Below are positions 8,366 through 16,583 of a DNA stretch of 40,543 nucleotides, piece after piece. Source of the DNA: Bacteroides sp. SM23_62 (GTDB taxonomy: Bacteria > Bacteroidota > Bacteroidia > Bacteroidales > SM23-62); assembly GCA_001303955.1 (NCBI GenBank), contig LJUP01000040.1, forward strand, positions 1 through 40,543, written 5' to 3'. Made by a program: the position numbers and the translations under genes. A model generated the notes under the pieces. It searched no databases. It was not told where the DNA came from and worked only from the letters and a program-made list of their open reading frames with translations. Numbering within the stretch: the first letter of the stretch is position 1; every line of letters starts with the position of its first letter.

Positions 8366-9636
8366 CAAGGATCATTGACAGCTCCGGGTGTGCCAAAGTC
8401 ACCTGTGTTGTAAACGGATGTGGCAATACACCAGGAAGTCCCCAGGATGGCATCAGCGGGAGTGACCATATCCGGATTCAGGCTGATCGAAGCACCTGGT
8501 GAGTCCGGGAAATGATCCCCACCGTAATTCACGGAAAAGATCAATGCACCGGGCTCGATTTCCGTACCTTCATTATATATGCCAAGAACAGCTCCTGTGT
8601 TGGGCAACAGAATGCCTGAACCAAAAACATAACTGTTCGTGGCGTCCGTCGCCATTTCAGTGCGTTTGAATACGAAGTATCCCGCCGCGGATAACTCAAT
8701 GGAATCTGTGATGATGTGACGGTTGAGATCATCCCTTACCAGTACAAGGTTTTGCAGGTTAATTGTTTGATCCGAATTGTTGTAGATCTCGAACCATTCA
8801 CCTTCTGTATCAGTTAGCACCGAAGGATTATACATGATCTCTGTGATCAGCAATTCTCCATACCCTATTCCACTGCTATGAGGATTGCCGGAGTGGTCTG
8901 TTAATTCAATTACCTCCACCACTGCCTCGGATGAATCCATTATTATACTGAAGTTTGCCATACCTCCGTTGACTGTGGCATCCACAAGTACCTGATAATG
9001 CCTGTTTGGAAGTGGTTCCGGTATTTGACCGGATAAAACTTTACTGGCATACGAACCATCAGGCAACAAATAGGAAAGCTCAACCATGATTTCAAGCGGT
9101 AAAGTCCTGAAATAGCCCATCCTGGTTTCATCTCTTGAGAATACCAGTGAACCCAGCTGCGATGATACGGTTGTCGTGTAATCAATAAAACTGCTTGTGA
9201 CATTACCGGAATAGAGGATGGTCACAATGGTGTTGGCCAGCTCGCAATTCACCAGAACCGATTGCCGGGAGTTGCTGCCAATGGTAAACACTTCCGATGC
9301 CCCGAAATAATAGGGATTTTCAAAAGCAGCCGGGAGATCATTATCTGAATGGGCTGCAACATAGTAATTACCGGTTTCCAGTTCAATGGTATCCGGCATT
9401 GCCGAAACACTGTCAAAGGCCATTACCAGGGTGCCATCCGCACTGTAAATGGTGACTTTAAAATCCTCGATACGGGGCATTGATTTTAATCCCCTGCCCA
9501 CCTCATTAACATTGACTCGCAATCCGATGCTAACGTGTAATTTGCCGGTTTCCCTGCTGGGTTTAAACTCATTTTTCTGGCAAGAAATTGAAATGATCAT
9601 CGTTAGACAAAACGTTAAAAGACATAGATTTTTCAT
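8359..9636 (-). CDS. Lipoprotein with DUF4493-like and lamin-tail domains
   Basis: A 425-residue predicted lipoprotein (signal ending ISISC, Cys19). Residues about 30-240 resemble the DUF4493 family: GKLHVSIGL, then a beta-rich stretch including IELETGNYYVAAHS. Residues about 260-400 form a lamin-tail domain, an Ig-like fold seen in many extracellular bacterial proteins, with the opening motif LLITEIMYNPS and EWFEIYNNSDQTINLQN. Proteins of this type are surface or envelope proteins of unknown, possibly adhesive, function. The gene is intact and stands alone between decayed fragments. A 60-bp imperfect hairpin lies upstream of its start. Confidence 0.75.
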   Translation of the reverse strand: MKNLCLLTFCLTMIISISCQKNEFKPSRETGKLHVSIGLRVNVNEVGRGLKSMPRIEDFKVTIYSADGTLVMAFDSVSAMPDTIELETGNYYVAAHSDNDLPAAFENPYYFGASEVFTIGSNSRQSVLVNCELANTIVTILYSGNVTSSFIDYTTTVSSQLGSLVFSRDETRMGYFRTLPLEIMVELSYLLPDGSYASKVLSGQIPEPLPNRHYQVLVDATVNGGMANFSIIMDSSEAVVEVIELTDHSGNPHSSGIGYGELLITEIMYNPSVLTDTEGEWFEIYNNSDQTINLQNLVLVRDDLNRHIITDSIELSAAGYFVFKRTEMATDATNSYVFGSGILLPNTGAVLGIYNEGTEIEPGALIFSVNYGGDHFPDSPGASISLNPDMVTPADAILGTSWCIATSVYNTGDFGTPGAVNDPCQ

Positions 9637-9659
9637 GGCTTAAGCATTTATTGGTTAAC

Positions 9660-9720
9660 ATTTGAAGGGATTTATTGCTTAATGTGACTGGAAGCAATAA
9701 ATCAGCGTTTCCTTTCAAAT
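9660..9720. repeat. Large hairpin upstream of the DUF4493/lamin-tail gene
   Basis: A perfect inverted repeat with 12-bp arms, GATTTATTGCTT (9669-9680) and AAGCAATAAATC (9692-9703), encloses an 11-base loop. It is nested in a second, nearly complementary pair, ATTTGAAGG (9660-9668) and CCTTTCAAAT (9711-9720). It sits 24-84 bp upstream of the start at 9636. It could be an operator, a structured 5' leader or a relic of a mobile element; no run of T follows to make it a clear terminator. Confidence 0.5.
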
Positions 9721-9867
9721 TATCTGCATGCTATAAGACTGGTCTCGTCTGTTATAAAAAATACGGGCTTGAAGGTAGATCCGGTAAAGGGCATTACTCT
9801 CACACTATCTTTCTTTCTTTATTAAGGGGACATTTTCAGGATTGAGTTCCCAACCGGTTCAGGCAGG

Positions 9868-10080
9868 ATGATGAATTTTTTTGAGTTGAGCAAGAAGATT
9901 GCCAGGCGCCTGATCCGTATTTTTTTAAAGGATAAAAACGGTAAACGCCCCGTGTTTGGCAGTAATGAGAAATTCCAATCCGATCCTTACTGGCAGGACC
10001 ATATTCTTTTTTATGAATATTTCAATCTGGATCCTTCCGGATATCTTAAAACGGGGAACAGTTTATTGGATGTGGATTAA
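9868..10080 (+). pseudogene. C-terminal fragment of an MGH1-like (GH63-type) glycosidase
   Basis: The 70 codons contain IARRLIRIFLKDKNGKRP, EKFQSDPYW and ILFYEYFN. This matches the very end of bacterial MGH1-like/GH63-type alpha-glycosidases, where a VxGxxEKFQxDPxWxD-LLFYEYFHG block precedes GASHQTGWTG. Here the sequence changes after YEYFN and stops at LLDVD, and there is no barrel upstream. It is therefore a fragment missing most of the enzyme and its extreme C-terminus. No promoter or signal peptide precedes it. Confidence 0.6.
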
Positions 10081-10396
10081 ACCTGCCACGATTCCACGCT
10101 TCATAATTCTTACTGCCAATTGAGGTTGGTTTTTGACCTTGATAACGGTTGCCGGCATTCCTGATATACATGAACGATTGCAAAAAGGACACAAAGCAGG
10201 TAAGCGTACATAAAAAAATAATTCTTGCATATCGGAAACGGATCAGAAATAATGGTTATTCTTGTCGGGGTTTAGGAAATGGTATTCATGGAACCTTTTA
10301 TTGTTGACAAACCTCAGGGCACAGTCAACAAGATTTTTATTACATTGAATTTTAATAATAAGGGAGTAAAGCAGCAGCAGTGGAGGGTAATGATCT
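10081..10396. other. Non-coding stretch with short unassigned frames
   Basis: No supported gene. A 37-codon plus-strand frame (10288-10401, ATG to TAA, beginning MEPFIVDKPQGTVNKIF) reads like a piece of a beta-rich protein, but I cannot place it. The stretch joins the MGH1-like fragment to the DUF4143 fragment and is probably decayed coding sequence. Confidence 0.35.
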
Positions 10397-10955
10397 TATA
10401 AATTATTAGAGTATATCGTTACAGGTTCCGGAAGCCTCGAATTAAAAGAAAAGATCCACGAATCTCTTGCCGGAATAAAAAGAATTTTTGAAATGATGCC
10501 GGTAACATTCCTTGAGTTTGTTAAATATAAAACAAATTATCGCTATCAAGGAAATATTGTGACATTTTTAGAAATTCATCAATCCGAATGTGAAACCCTT
10601 CTAAACGAATACCTGAATTATGGAGGATTCCCACGGATAGTGACAGAACCCGAATCAGATGAAAAACTGAAACTGATCGATGAAATTTTCCGAAGTTATA
10701 TTGAAAAAGATATCGTTTATCTGTTGCAAATCGAGCGCCCTGAGGTCTTTAAGATGCTTATTCAAATTCTTGCAAGTCAGGTTGCTCAGTTGATAAACTT
10801 TTCTTCCCTGGCTTCCCAGGTCGGCCTCTCGGTTCCAACACTGAAAAAGTGCCTAGCGATTTGTTCAAGTTCTCCCGACGCGATCAAACTCCTGACATAG
10901 CAGGTATGGAAAATGTCTGTGGTACTTAATTGAGGATTCTGGTATTATCGGCACT
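10397..10955 (+). pseudogene. Internal fragment of an AAA/DUF4143 ATPase
   Basis: The open frame before the ATG at 10493 already reads YIVTGSGSLELKEKIHESLA, the sensor-strand region of AAA_14/DUF4143 ATPases. MMPVTFLEFVKYKTNY, the NYGGFPRIV motif and the DUF4143 start SYIEKDIVYLL follow, up to GLSVPTLKKCL. The frame then breaks: WYLIEDSGII, the usual next segment, appears in another frame at about 10919-10948. Walker A and B and the whole C-terminal nuclease-like half are absent. It resembles the intact ATPase at 6218-7465 in family but not in close sequence. Confidence 0.75.
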
Positions 10956-10977
10956 ATCGTCCGGTATTATCAAAACA

Positions 10978-11841
10978 TTATCCCCTGACACTGGCCTCGG
11001 GCAATCGCTTCTGAATGTCCTTTAGTTGCTCATAACTTTCGATGCCCAATGTAAAATGGTCGAGAAAACCTGCCCCGGTGTGAAATTCGAGGCATTCGTC
11101 TTTTTGATCCACCAGTCTTCCGGCACCATATACTTTCATCCCAATGATGGCTTTTCCATTCTTTTTCATTCGGGTCAGCACATTTTGAACCGTGGACACA
11201 TCTGCATCCATAGCCACTCCACCTGGATTATATCTTACAAGGTCTACATCAACCCATGGCTCATCAGCGGTGGTCTCCAGTGCACCAATCGAATGACACG
11301 ATATCCCATGAGCCCGTATGGTTCCCGCTTCTTTGGCTTCGCTTAATGCTTCCATGGCACCTTTCATGTTCACATTCCACTCGGGATCGGTAATTGCATG
11401 CAGAAGAACAATATCGAAGTAATCGGTTCCAAGTTCATTTTTAAACCGGTCCAGATCACTTCTAATATCTTTATAAGTGGTTGAATTAGTCTTGGTGAGC
11501 AGCACCAGCTTTTCCCTTTCTATTTTCTTCATTGCCTCCTTAATATGCGGATGAGAACCATACTGATCTGCAGTTTCCCAGAAATTGATTCCTTCATCAT
11601 ATGCGGCACGAAGCAGGTCGGAGACTCCTGTAATACCCAGCTTCCGTGTCTGGTTTGAACTTCCTCCAAATCCACGTGTTCCGGTACCCATTGCCATCCT
11701 TGACATAACTATTCCTGTATTGCCCAGTTGAACCTGGTCACTTGGATATAATTTTTTAGTTCCTGCAAATAGTTCATATGGAAATGCTGTGAGTAATGCT
11801 GTACCGGCAAGGCTGTTCTGAATAAATTTTCTACGATTCAT
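10978..11841 (-). CDS. Aldo/keto reductase with Tat-type signal
   Basis: A NADPH-dependent reductase of the aldo/keto reductase barrel fold. The catalytic tetrad is visible: Asp in INFWETADQYG with its Tyr four residues on, Lys in VLLTKTN, and His in IVLLHAIT. The N-terminus, MNRRKFIQNSLAGTALL, carries an RRxFI twin-arginine motif before the hydrophobic stretch, so the enzyme is probably exported folded with its cofactor. The C-terminus is short (about 288 residues) and ends in EASVRG, lacking the [4Fe-4S] tail of some secreted relatives. I chose the ATG at 11841 (Met-Asn-Arg-Arg); an ATG two codons earlier (11847) is equally possible. A good promoter lies just upstream. Substrate unknown. 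Confidence 0.85.
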   Translation of the reverse strand: MNRRKFIQNSLAGTALLTAFPYELFAGTKKLYPSDQVQLGNTGIVMSRMAMGTGTRGFGGSSNQTRKLGITGVSDLLRAAYDEGINFWETADQYGSHPHIKEAMKKIEREKLVLLTKTNSTTYKDIRSDLDRFKNELGTDYFDIVLLHAITDPEWNVNMKGAMEALSEAKEAGTIRAHGISCHSIGALETTADEPWVDVDLVRYNPGGVAMDADVSTVQNVLTRMKKNGKAIIGMKVYGAGRLVDQKDECLEFHTGAGFLDHFTLGIESYEQLKDIQKRLPEASVRG

Positions 11842-11867
11842 GAGCATTGTGTTATTAATTCAATAAA

Positions 11868-11899
11868 CAAATTTACTGAGACCATACTATCAAAACAAA
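11868..11899 (-). promoter_or_regulatory. Bacteroidota-type promoter for the aldo/keto reductase
   Basis: On the minus strand TTTG (11899-11896) is followed after 20 bases by TAAATTTG (11875-11868), an exact match to the -33/-7 consensus TTTG-N19-21-TAnnTTTG recognised by the Bacteroidota primary sigma factor. The predicted transcription start is near 11861, giving a leader of about 15-20 bases. Confidence 0.6.
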
Positions 11900-12228
11900 G
11901 AGGAGTGATATTTTGTTTGATTTGAATGCGTGGAGATCATCGGAAATATTGTCGTCGTAAACCACAAGATCAATTACCCTGTTACAAACCAAAGGATTCA
12001 ATAACCGGCGGATAATCGTCTTATGAATAGCTGTTTAGCTATTTTTTTAGAACAGATTCTTAGCAAATTGACGGGTATTGATCTTCGGTTTGATAGATCT
12101 CCTGGCTATGTCTGACAATTTTTCAATCATAAATTCAAATTACCTGAACGGCATAATGTTTTGATGAAAATCCAGTATTCTTTATTTATCTTTCATGATC
12201 AGATGAATTAACCAGGAATAGGAAAATC
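11900..12228. other. Intergenic region with a small hairpin and a weak promoter match
   Basis: No gene supported. A stem-loop, ATAGCT (12027-12032), loop GTTT, AGCTAT (12037-12042), is followed by six T (12043-12048) and has the shape of a weak intrinsic terminator on the plus strand, though no intact plus-strand gene precedes it. TTTG (12160-12163) and TATCTTTC (12187-12194, one mismatch to TAnnTTTG) are 23 bases apart and could be a promoter for the GH30-like gene at 12229; the spacing is slightly long. Confidence 0.35.
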
Positions 12229-14190
12229 ATGAAGTATATTTATCAGTCCGTTTTAATAAGTCTCATAGGTGTTTCTTCTCTGTTTGCCCAACCTGAAGTA
12301 TATCCCTGGAGTAATATAAGCGGGATCAGGATGGATGGTGAATTGATGGAGCTGAACAGCTCACTCTGCGTCGTCGGGGCAGATTGGTCCGATGTACAAA
12401 AATCAGCCAGGGAAAAAGCATGGTACCAGTACCAGAGAAGGGGTGCTACCCAGTCGGTAAGTCTCACTATGGATCAATTTTTCTTCAATCAGTCTGTTGA
12501 AGATTTAGGGGCTGGCCGGGCCAATGTGAGGATCAATTTTCGCAATGAAGCAGATACGGCCATTATCGGAACGTTTTTCGTCCTGGGTCTACCTTCCTCC
12601 AGATACTCCATTGACGATCTCAATTTGATGGATCCTGCCGGGATAAGCAGTACAAGGGAAATTCCGGTGAGTCCGGGAGAGATCCTGCATGGTTCAGCCA
12701 GAGGCATGAGGATCAGTGGTCCTACAAGGAATCTGGAGGTTGTGATAAATGAGAACACAGATATCATAGTCAGAAAGGGACAAACAGATGAAAATGAACA
12801 GATTGAAATCTACTTTGCCTTAATGTCAGGCCAGTTTGAAAAGGGCAATTCTGTATATAAATCAATAGACCTGAAGGCGCAGGGGATCGCGGACCTCAGG
12901 CCCATTGAATTAACCCTGGACAGGACAGATCCTGGCAGGCCTTTCAAAGGTTTTGGTGGAAATTTTCGCCTTCAATACCCCGGGGTGGATTCCAGGGTTA
13001 TCGACTACTGCCTGCAGAATATGGATGTAAGATGGGGCCGGGTTGAAATGCCCTGGCGGTTTTGGCACCCGAATGAAAATGATGATCCAATTGCAGAAGC
13101 AAATAACGGAGAATTACATCCCCGTGTTGAGGAAGCCATGAGCATGGCCGGAAGACTCCATGAACTTGGTATGCCTGTTATCCTGTCTGATTGGTCGGCT
13201 CCAGACTGGGCCATAGAGGGAAGAAGGACCTTTGGCCCCCAGCCCGGGGGATTAAGGGGGAATCCTCTTGACAAAACGAAGCTGAAACAGATCTATCAGT
13301 CAATTGCAGATTATTTACAATATGTCAAAGACAATTACGGATTTGAATTTTCAATGTTCTCATTTAATGAATCAGATCTGGGTATCTACGTCCGTCAGAC
13401 ACCTGAAGATCATGCGGCTTTTATAAAGGGACTAGGTACCTACCTGGCATCGAGGGGATTAAAAACAAAGATTCTCCTGGGTGATACAGCCGATGCCAAC
13501 GGATGGCCTTTTATTGAGACAGCCATGGACGATAAAGCAACCCACCCGTATATTGGGGCTATTTCCTTTCACTCCTGGAGGGGCTATACCGATGAGAACC
13601 TTATCAGATGGGCCCGGGCGGCTGAAAGGATGAAACTGCCTCTACTGGTTGGGGAAGGGAGTATGGATGCGGGTGCCTGGAGGTATCCTGATATTTTCAG
13701 TGAATCTACCTATGCCATGGCTGAGGCAAACCTGTACGTAAGGATATTGAAGATCTGTCAGCCAGAGGCAATTTTACAGTGGCAGCTTACAGCAGATTAC
13801 TCTCCTTTGATTGGCGATGGTGTTTTCGGGGATACACACCTTCCTTTGACCCCTACCCAGCGTTTCTGGATTTTCAAGCAGATTGCTGATATGCCTGAAG
13901 GCCTTTATGCTATGCCTGTTGAGGCAGACAGGCAAAATATAGTCTGTGCAGCATTGGGTGATAATGAGAAGGGGGTATACCTGGTCCATATGGTGAACAA
14001 CGGGGCCTCGAGACCAGCCAGACTAAAGGGGTTGCCACCTGAAATGGAATGGATAAGAATATTTGTTACCAATGAGAAGAAACATATGTCACAGCAAAGG
14101 ATGTTGCGGGTAAGGAACGGGGAAACAAGATTCTTCGCTGACGCAAACAGCTTTATTACGCTTCTTGCCGACGGAGATACACCTTTTTAA
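12229..14190 (+). CDS. GH30-like (clan GH-A) glycosidase with N-terminal beta domain, secreted
   Basis: A 653-residue secreted protein (signal peptide ending SLFAQ). Residues about 22-220 form a beta-rich region I cannot assign. The catalytic part starts near 225 with PIELTLDRTDPGRPFKGFGG, the typical opening of GH30-like barrels; it has the acid/base motif FSFNESDLG (Glu381) and the nucleophile motif LLVGEGSMD (Glu476). A small C-terminal beta domain follows, as in GH30. Related enzymes hydrolyse beta-linked glycans such as xylans, glucans or fucosides; this sequence diverges enough that the substrate is open. It is convergent with the alpha/beta hydrolase that ends at 14268 and has no operon partner. 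Confidence 0.75.
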   Translation: MKYIYQSVLISLIGVSSLFAQPEVYPWSNISGIRMDGELMELNSSLCVVGADWSDVQKSAREKAWYQYQRRGATQSVSLTMDQFFFNQSVEDLGAGRANVRINFRNEADTAIIGTFFVLGLPSSRYSIDDLNLMDPAGISSTREIPVSPGEILHGSARGMRISGPTRNLEVVINENTDIIVRKGQTDENEQIEIYFALMSGQFEKGNSVYKSIDLKAQGIADLRPIELTLDRTDPGRPFKGFGGNFRLQYPGVDSRVIDYCLQNMDVRWGRVEMPWRFWHPNENDDPIAEANNGELHPRVEEAMSMAGRLHELGMPVILSDWSAPDWAIEGRRTFGPQPGGLRGNPLDKTKLKQIYQSIADYLQYVKDNYGFEFSMFSFNESDLGIYVRQTPEDHAAFIKGLGTYLASRGLKTKILLGDTADANGWPFIETAMDDKATHPYIGAISFHSWRGYTDENLIRWARAAERMKLPLLVGEGSMDAGAWRYPDIFSESTYAMAEANLYVRILKICQPEAILQWQLTADYSPLIGDGVFGDTHLPLTPTQRFWIFKQIADMPEGLYAMPVEADRQNIVCAALGDNEKGVYLVHMVNNGASRPARLKGLPPEMEWIRIFVTNEKKHMSQQRMLRVRNGETRFFADANSFITLLADGDTPF

Positions 14191-14267
14191 AAGATCTTGC
14201 GAATGCATGGAAAATATTGCAGCCTGGAATACGGATTCCAAAGCCGGGAATCAGAAATAATTATATT

Positions 14268-15305
14268 TTAATGTGATACAATCCAATCTCGGATCATTTT
14301 AAAAGCCTCCTTTCTGCGTGAAATGGCCTTTTCTTCGCCTTCTTCTACGACCACTTCATAGAGAGAATGTTCAACGCCGGGCAATACTGTATATGTCAGG
14401 TTGGTTTTCCCTAATCTCAGGAACTCAAGCATGATGTAATCAGATTGAAGAACAGGAGAATTTCTGTCGATGGAACCATTCAAGTAGTAAATGGGGATCT
14501 CCAGTTCCACCAGATCTTCTAATGGTATGTAGGTACAAAAACTGCCCCAGCGCTTATATGGATGCCCATAATACCATTTTTCCGTGTTGTTTGGATCATC
14601 GTAAATTTTCTTATAGACGGCAAATAGGCTGTCAACTGCTGCCTGAGCTTCCTGGTGAGTCAGCTTGCCTGTCGCTTCATCCATTCGTCGGTTAATGATG
14701 CTTGAGTAAAATTGATTGAGACCGGTGCTGATTACGGAGACAAGATGCGTTATCTTTTTGTTCTCGGCAGCCAACTTGGTGACGAGTATGCCCCCCTCGG
14801 AAAAACCAAGGGCAATTACTTTATTCTCTTTGTTGGGGAGCATGTGGCAAAGGGTATCTATAACCATTATACTCGCCTGAACCTCCCATTCCATACCGCA
14901 TTTTTGAATGTATTCTTCGGATGGCCGGTACTCTTCCAAGTTCTTCATAGGATTGATTTCTTCAACCATTACTGTGTCGCAAAAAGGCGTTCCAGCTTTG
15001 CTTATAAAGGCAACATGGAATTGATCTGAAAAATCTTTAATTTGATCCGGAGGGACAGTCCCCAGTTGAATGGATTTTTCTCCGCATTGGACTACCAGCA
15101 TCGTGGGTAATCCATTACAGCCACTAACGACAAATATTATTGGTTTATCCTCAGCAATCCCATTCTCCGTTACATAAAAGTTTATATTACCAAGTTGTGC
15201 GTCTTTAATATTGAATTTTTTAAGTCCCCAATCCTCAGGTGTTACACCCTGAGAGAAAATATTCTGAAAAAGGAATAAGGAAAGTAGGATAATAATGGTT
15301 TTCAT
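14268..15305 (-). CDS. Secreted alpha/beta hydrolase
   Basis: A predicted exported serine hydrolase. The catalytic triad can be read: nucleophile Ser in ALGFSEGG, Asp in NGSIDRNS, His in GVEHSLYE. The strand PIIFVVSGCNGLP before the oxyanion region is typical of the fold. I start at the ATG at 15305 (MKTIIILLSLFLFQNIFSQ), which gives a textbook signal peptide; the frame is open to 15344 with ATGs at 15323 and 15311. The substrate may be an ester of a glycan or a peptide; nothing in the sequence decides. The gene stands alone. Confidence 0.75.
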   Translation of the reverse strand: MKTIIILLSLFLFQNIFSQGVTPEDWGLKKFNIKDAQLGNINFYVTENGIAEDKPIIFVVSGCNGLPTMLVVQCGEKSIQLGTVPPDQIKDFSDQFHVAFISKAGTPFCDTVMVEEINPMKNLEEYRPSEEYIQKCGMEWEVQASIMVIDTLCHMLPNKENKVIALGFSEGGILVTKLAAENKKITHLVSVISTGLNQFYSSIINRRMDEATGKLTHQEAQAAVDSLFAVYKKIYDDPNNTEKWYYGHPYKRWGSFCTYIPLEDLVELEIPIYYLNGSIDRNSPVLQSDYIMLEFLRLGKTNLTYTVLPGVEHSLYEVVVEEGEEKAISRRKEAFKMIRDWIVSH

Positions 15306-15558
15306 TTTCATTTTTCCCTTCATTATTGAAACAAATATTAACAAGTCATTATTTTGCGCAGGCTATGCAATCTCAAATCTTCATTATCCTAAATCAAATT
15401 TAAACAATATACCCTATATATTAAGCTCACCATTTTTTTATTTAAACATACAAGTAAAATTCAATCATAATAAGCGCTATAGGACGGGCAGTAAAATTTC
15501 AGGAGGCACAAGCCCTGCAAAATTTATTTGACAAGGTCAGCCATTTCATGGCATAATG

Positions 15559-16580
15559 CTATTCTATTATTTTTCTCACGCTTGAAACCTGCAGGACAAC
15601 GGCTCCGATCAGGACGTTTAATAAGGCTCCGGACAGGGTCAGGAAACTCAAGAGTAAGGCGGCTTCCTGGTCCATTCCAAAGATACCGTAAAAGAAAATA
15701 AAGGAACCTTCCCGGATTCCCAGGCTTCCAAATGATATGGGCAACAGGAAAATGAATGTCATTACCGGTGATATGAACAGGGGGACGTAATAGGGTAGAT
15801 CATAATTCAATGACTTGATGATAATAAAGATCGCATAGGATGCAATAAGCTGGATGATGATTGATAATATCAGTGAAACCGGAATGCTCGGTATAAATTT
15901 TCTGAAATTATATTTTATTTCATGTTCGTCCCCGCTTTCCTGTTTCAGGTATTGTGAAAATTTAAAACGGGTATTCTTCAGCTTTTCCAGCAAGGATTTC
16001 TGCACCCTTCTGGCAATTTTCGAGACAAACTCAAACCTCTTGGAGAACAATCCGCCTATGGCCACAAAAACCACCAGGCTAAAAAATATGATATATGAGA
16101 AAACCATGATCCTGTTAATGATATCATTTGAGCTTATGTCAAGGAAAGGGAAGCTCACGATGATGATCAGGCTGCAGACCGTCAATCCCAAAAGTTTTTC
16201 GATAACGGCTACAAAAGTGTTCTTGATCAGGCTGCCGAATTTTCTGGTAGCATATCCCAGCCGATGGATCCGGGAGCAAGAAATCCAACACTCAGGCCAA
16301 TCCAGTAATTGTTCATCGAGAATGATAAAGGAATGCCTGGATTGATCATTCTCCTTTTCAGGTAATACCACCTGTATGCCCCAACACAAATGATCAAGGG
16401 ATAAAAAGCCAATCCCAGCAAAAAAAATTTCAACTCAATATTTTTAAGTGAAGTGAAAAAAGAGTTGATATCTATTTTCATGAAAATGTATACCAGGATC
16501 GCCGGCGGTATTAAATAATAGAGCGTTTTCCGGATCAAACGCAGAAGTTTCCGGCTTTTTATTTTGGACATGGCAGGCAT
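15559..16580 (-). pseudogene. Flippase-like membrane protein (LPG_synthase_TM/UPF0104), frameshifted
   Basis: Two minus-strand frames (16580-16227 and 16389-15559) make up one integral membrane protein of about 340 residues. The first gives the N-terminal helices and reaches GFLAPGSIGWD; the second continues with ATRKFGSLIKNTF and EKLLGL and the remaining helices, ending in the family motif SFGSLGIREGSF and the last helices. Between GWD and ATRKFG the frame changes, near 16250-16260, probably with a few residues lost. This family includes flippases and lysyl-phosphatidylglycerol synthase membrane domains and often moves or modifies lipid-linked envelope sugars. It lies 3 bp downstream of the CapK-like gene and is clearly in its operon. 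The break may be real or a sequencing fault. Confidence 0.7.
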
Positions 16581-16583
16581 GTG

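Noticed and set aside
11876-12020. Open minus-strand frame upstream of the aldo/keto reductase as a gene remnant.
   Set aside because: No recognisable motif, and it overlaps the well-matched promoter of the reductase gene.
14225-14240. Small hairpin (TGGAAT, loop ACGG, ATTCCA) between two convergent genes as a bidirectional terminator.
   Set aside because: The stem has only six pairs and no T run follows on either strand; such hairpins are common by chance.
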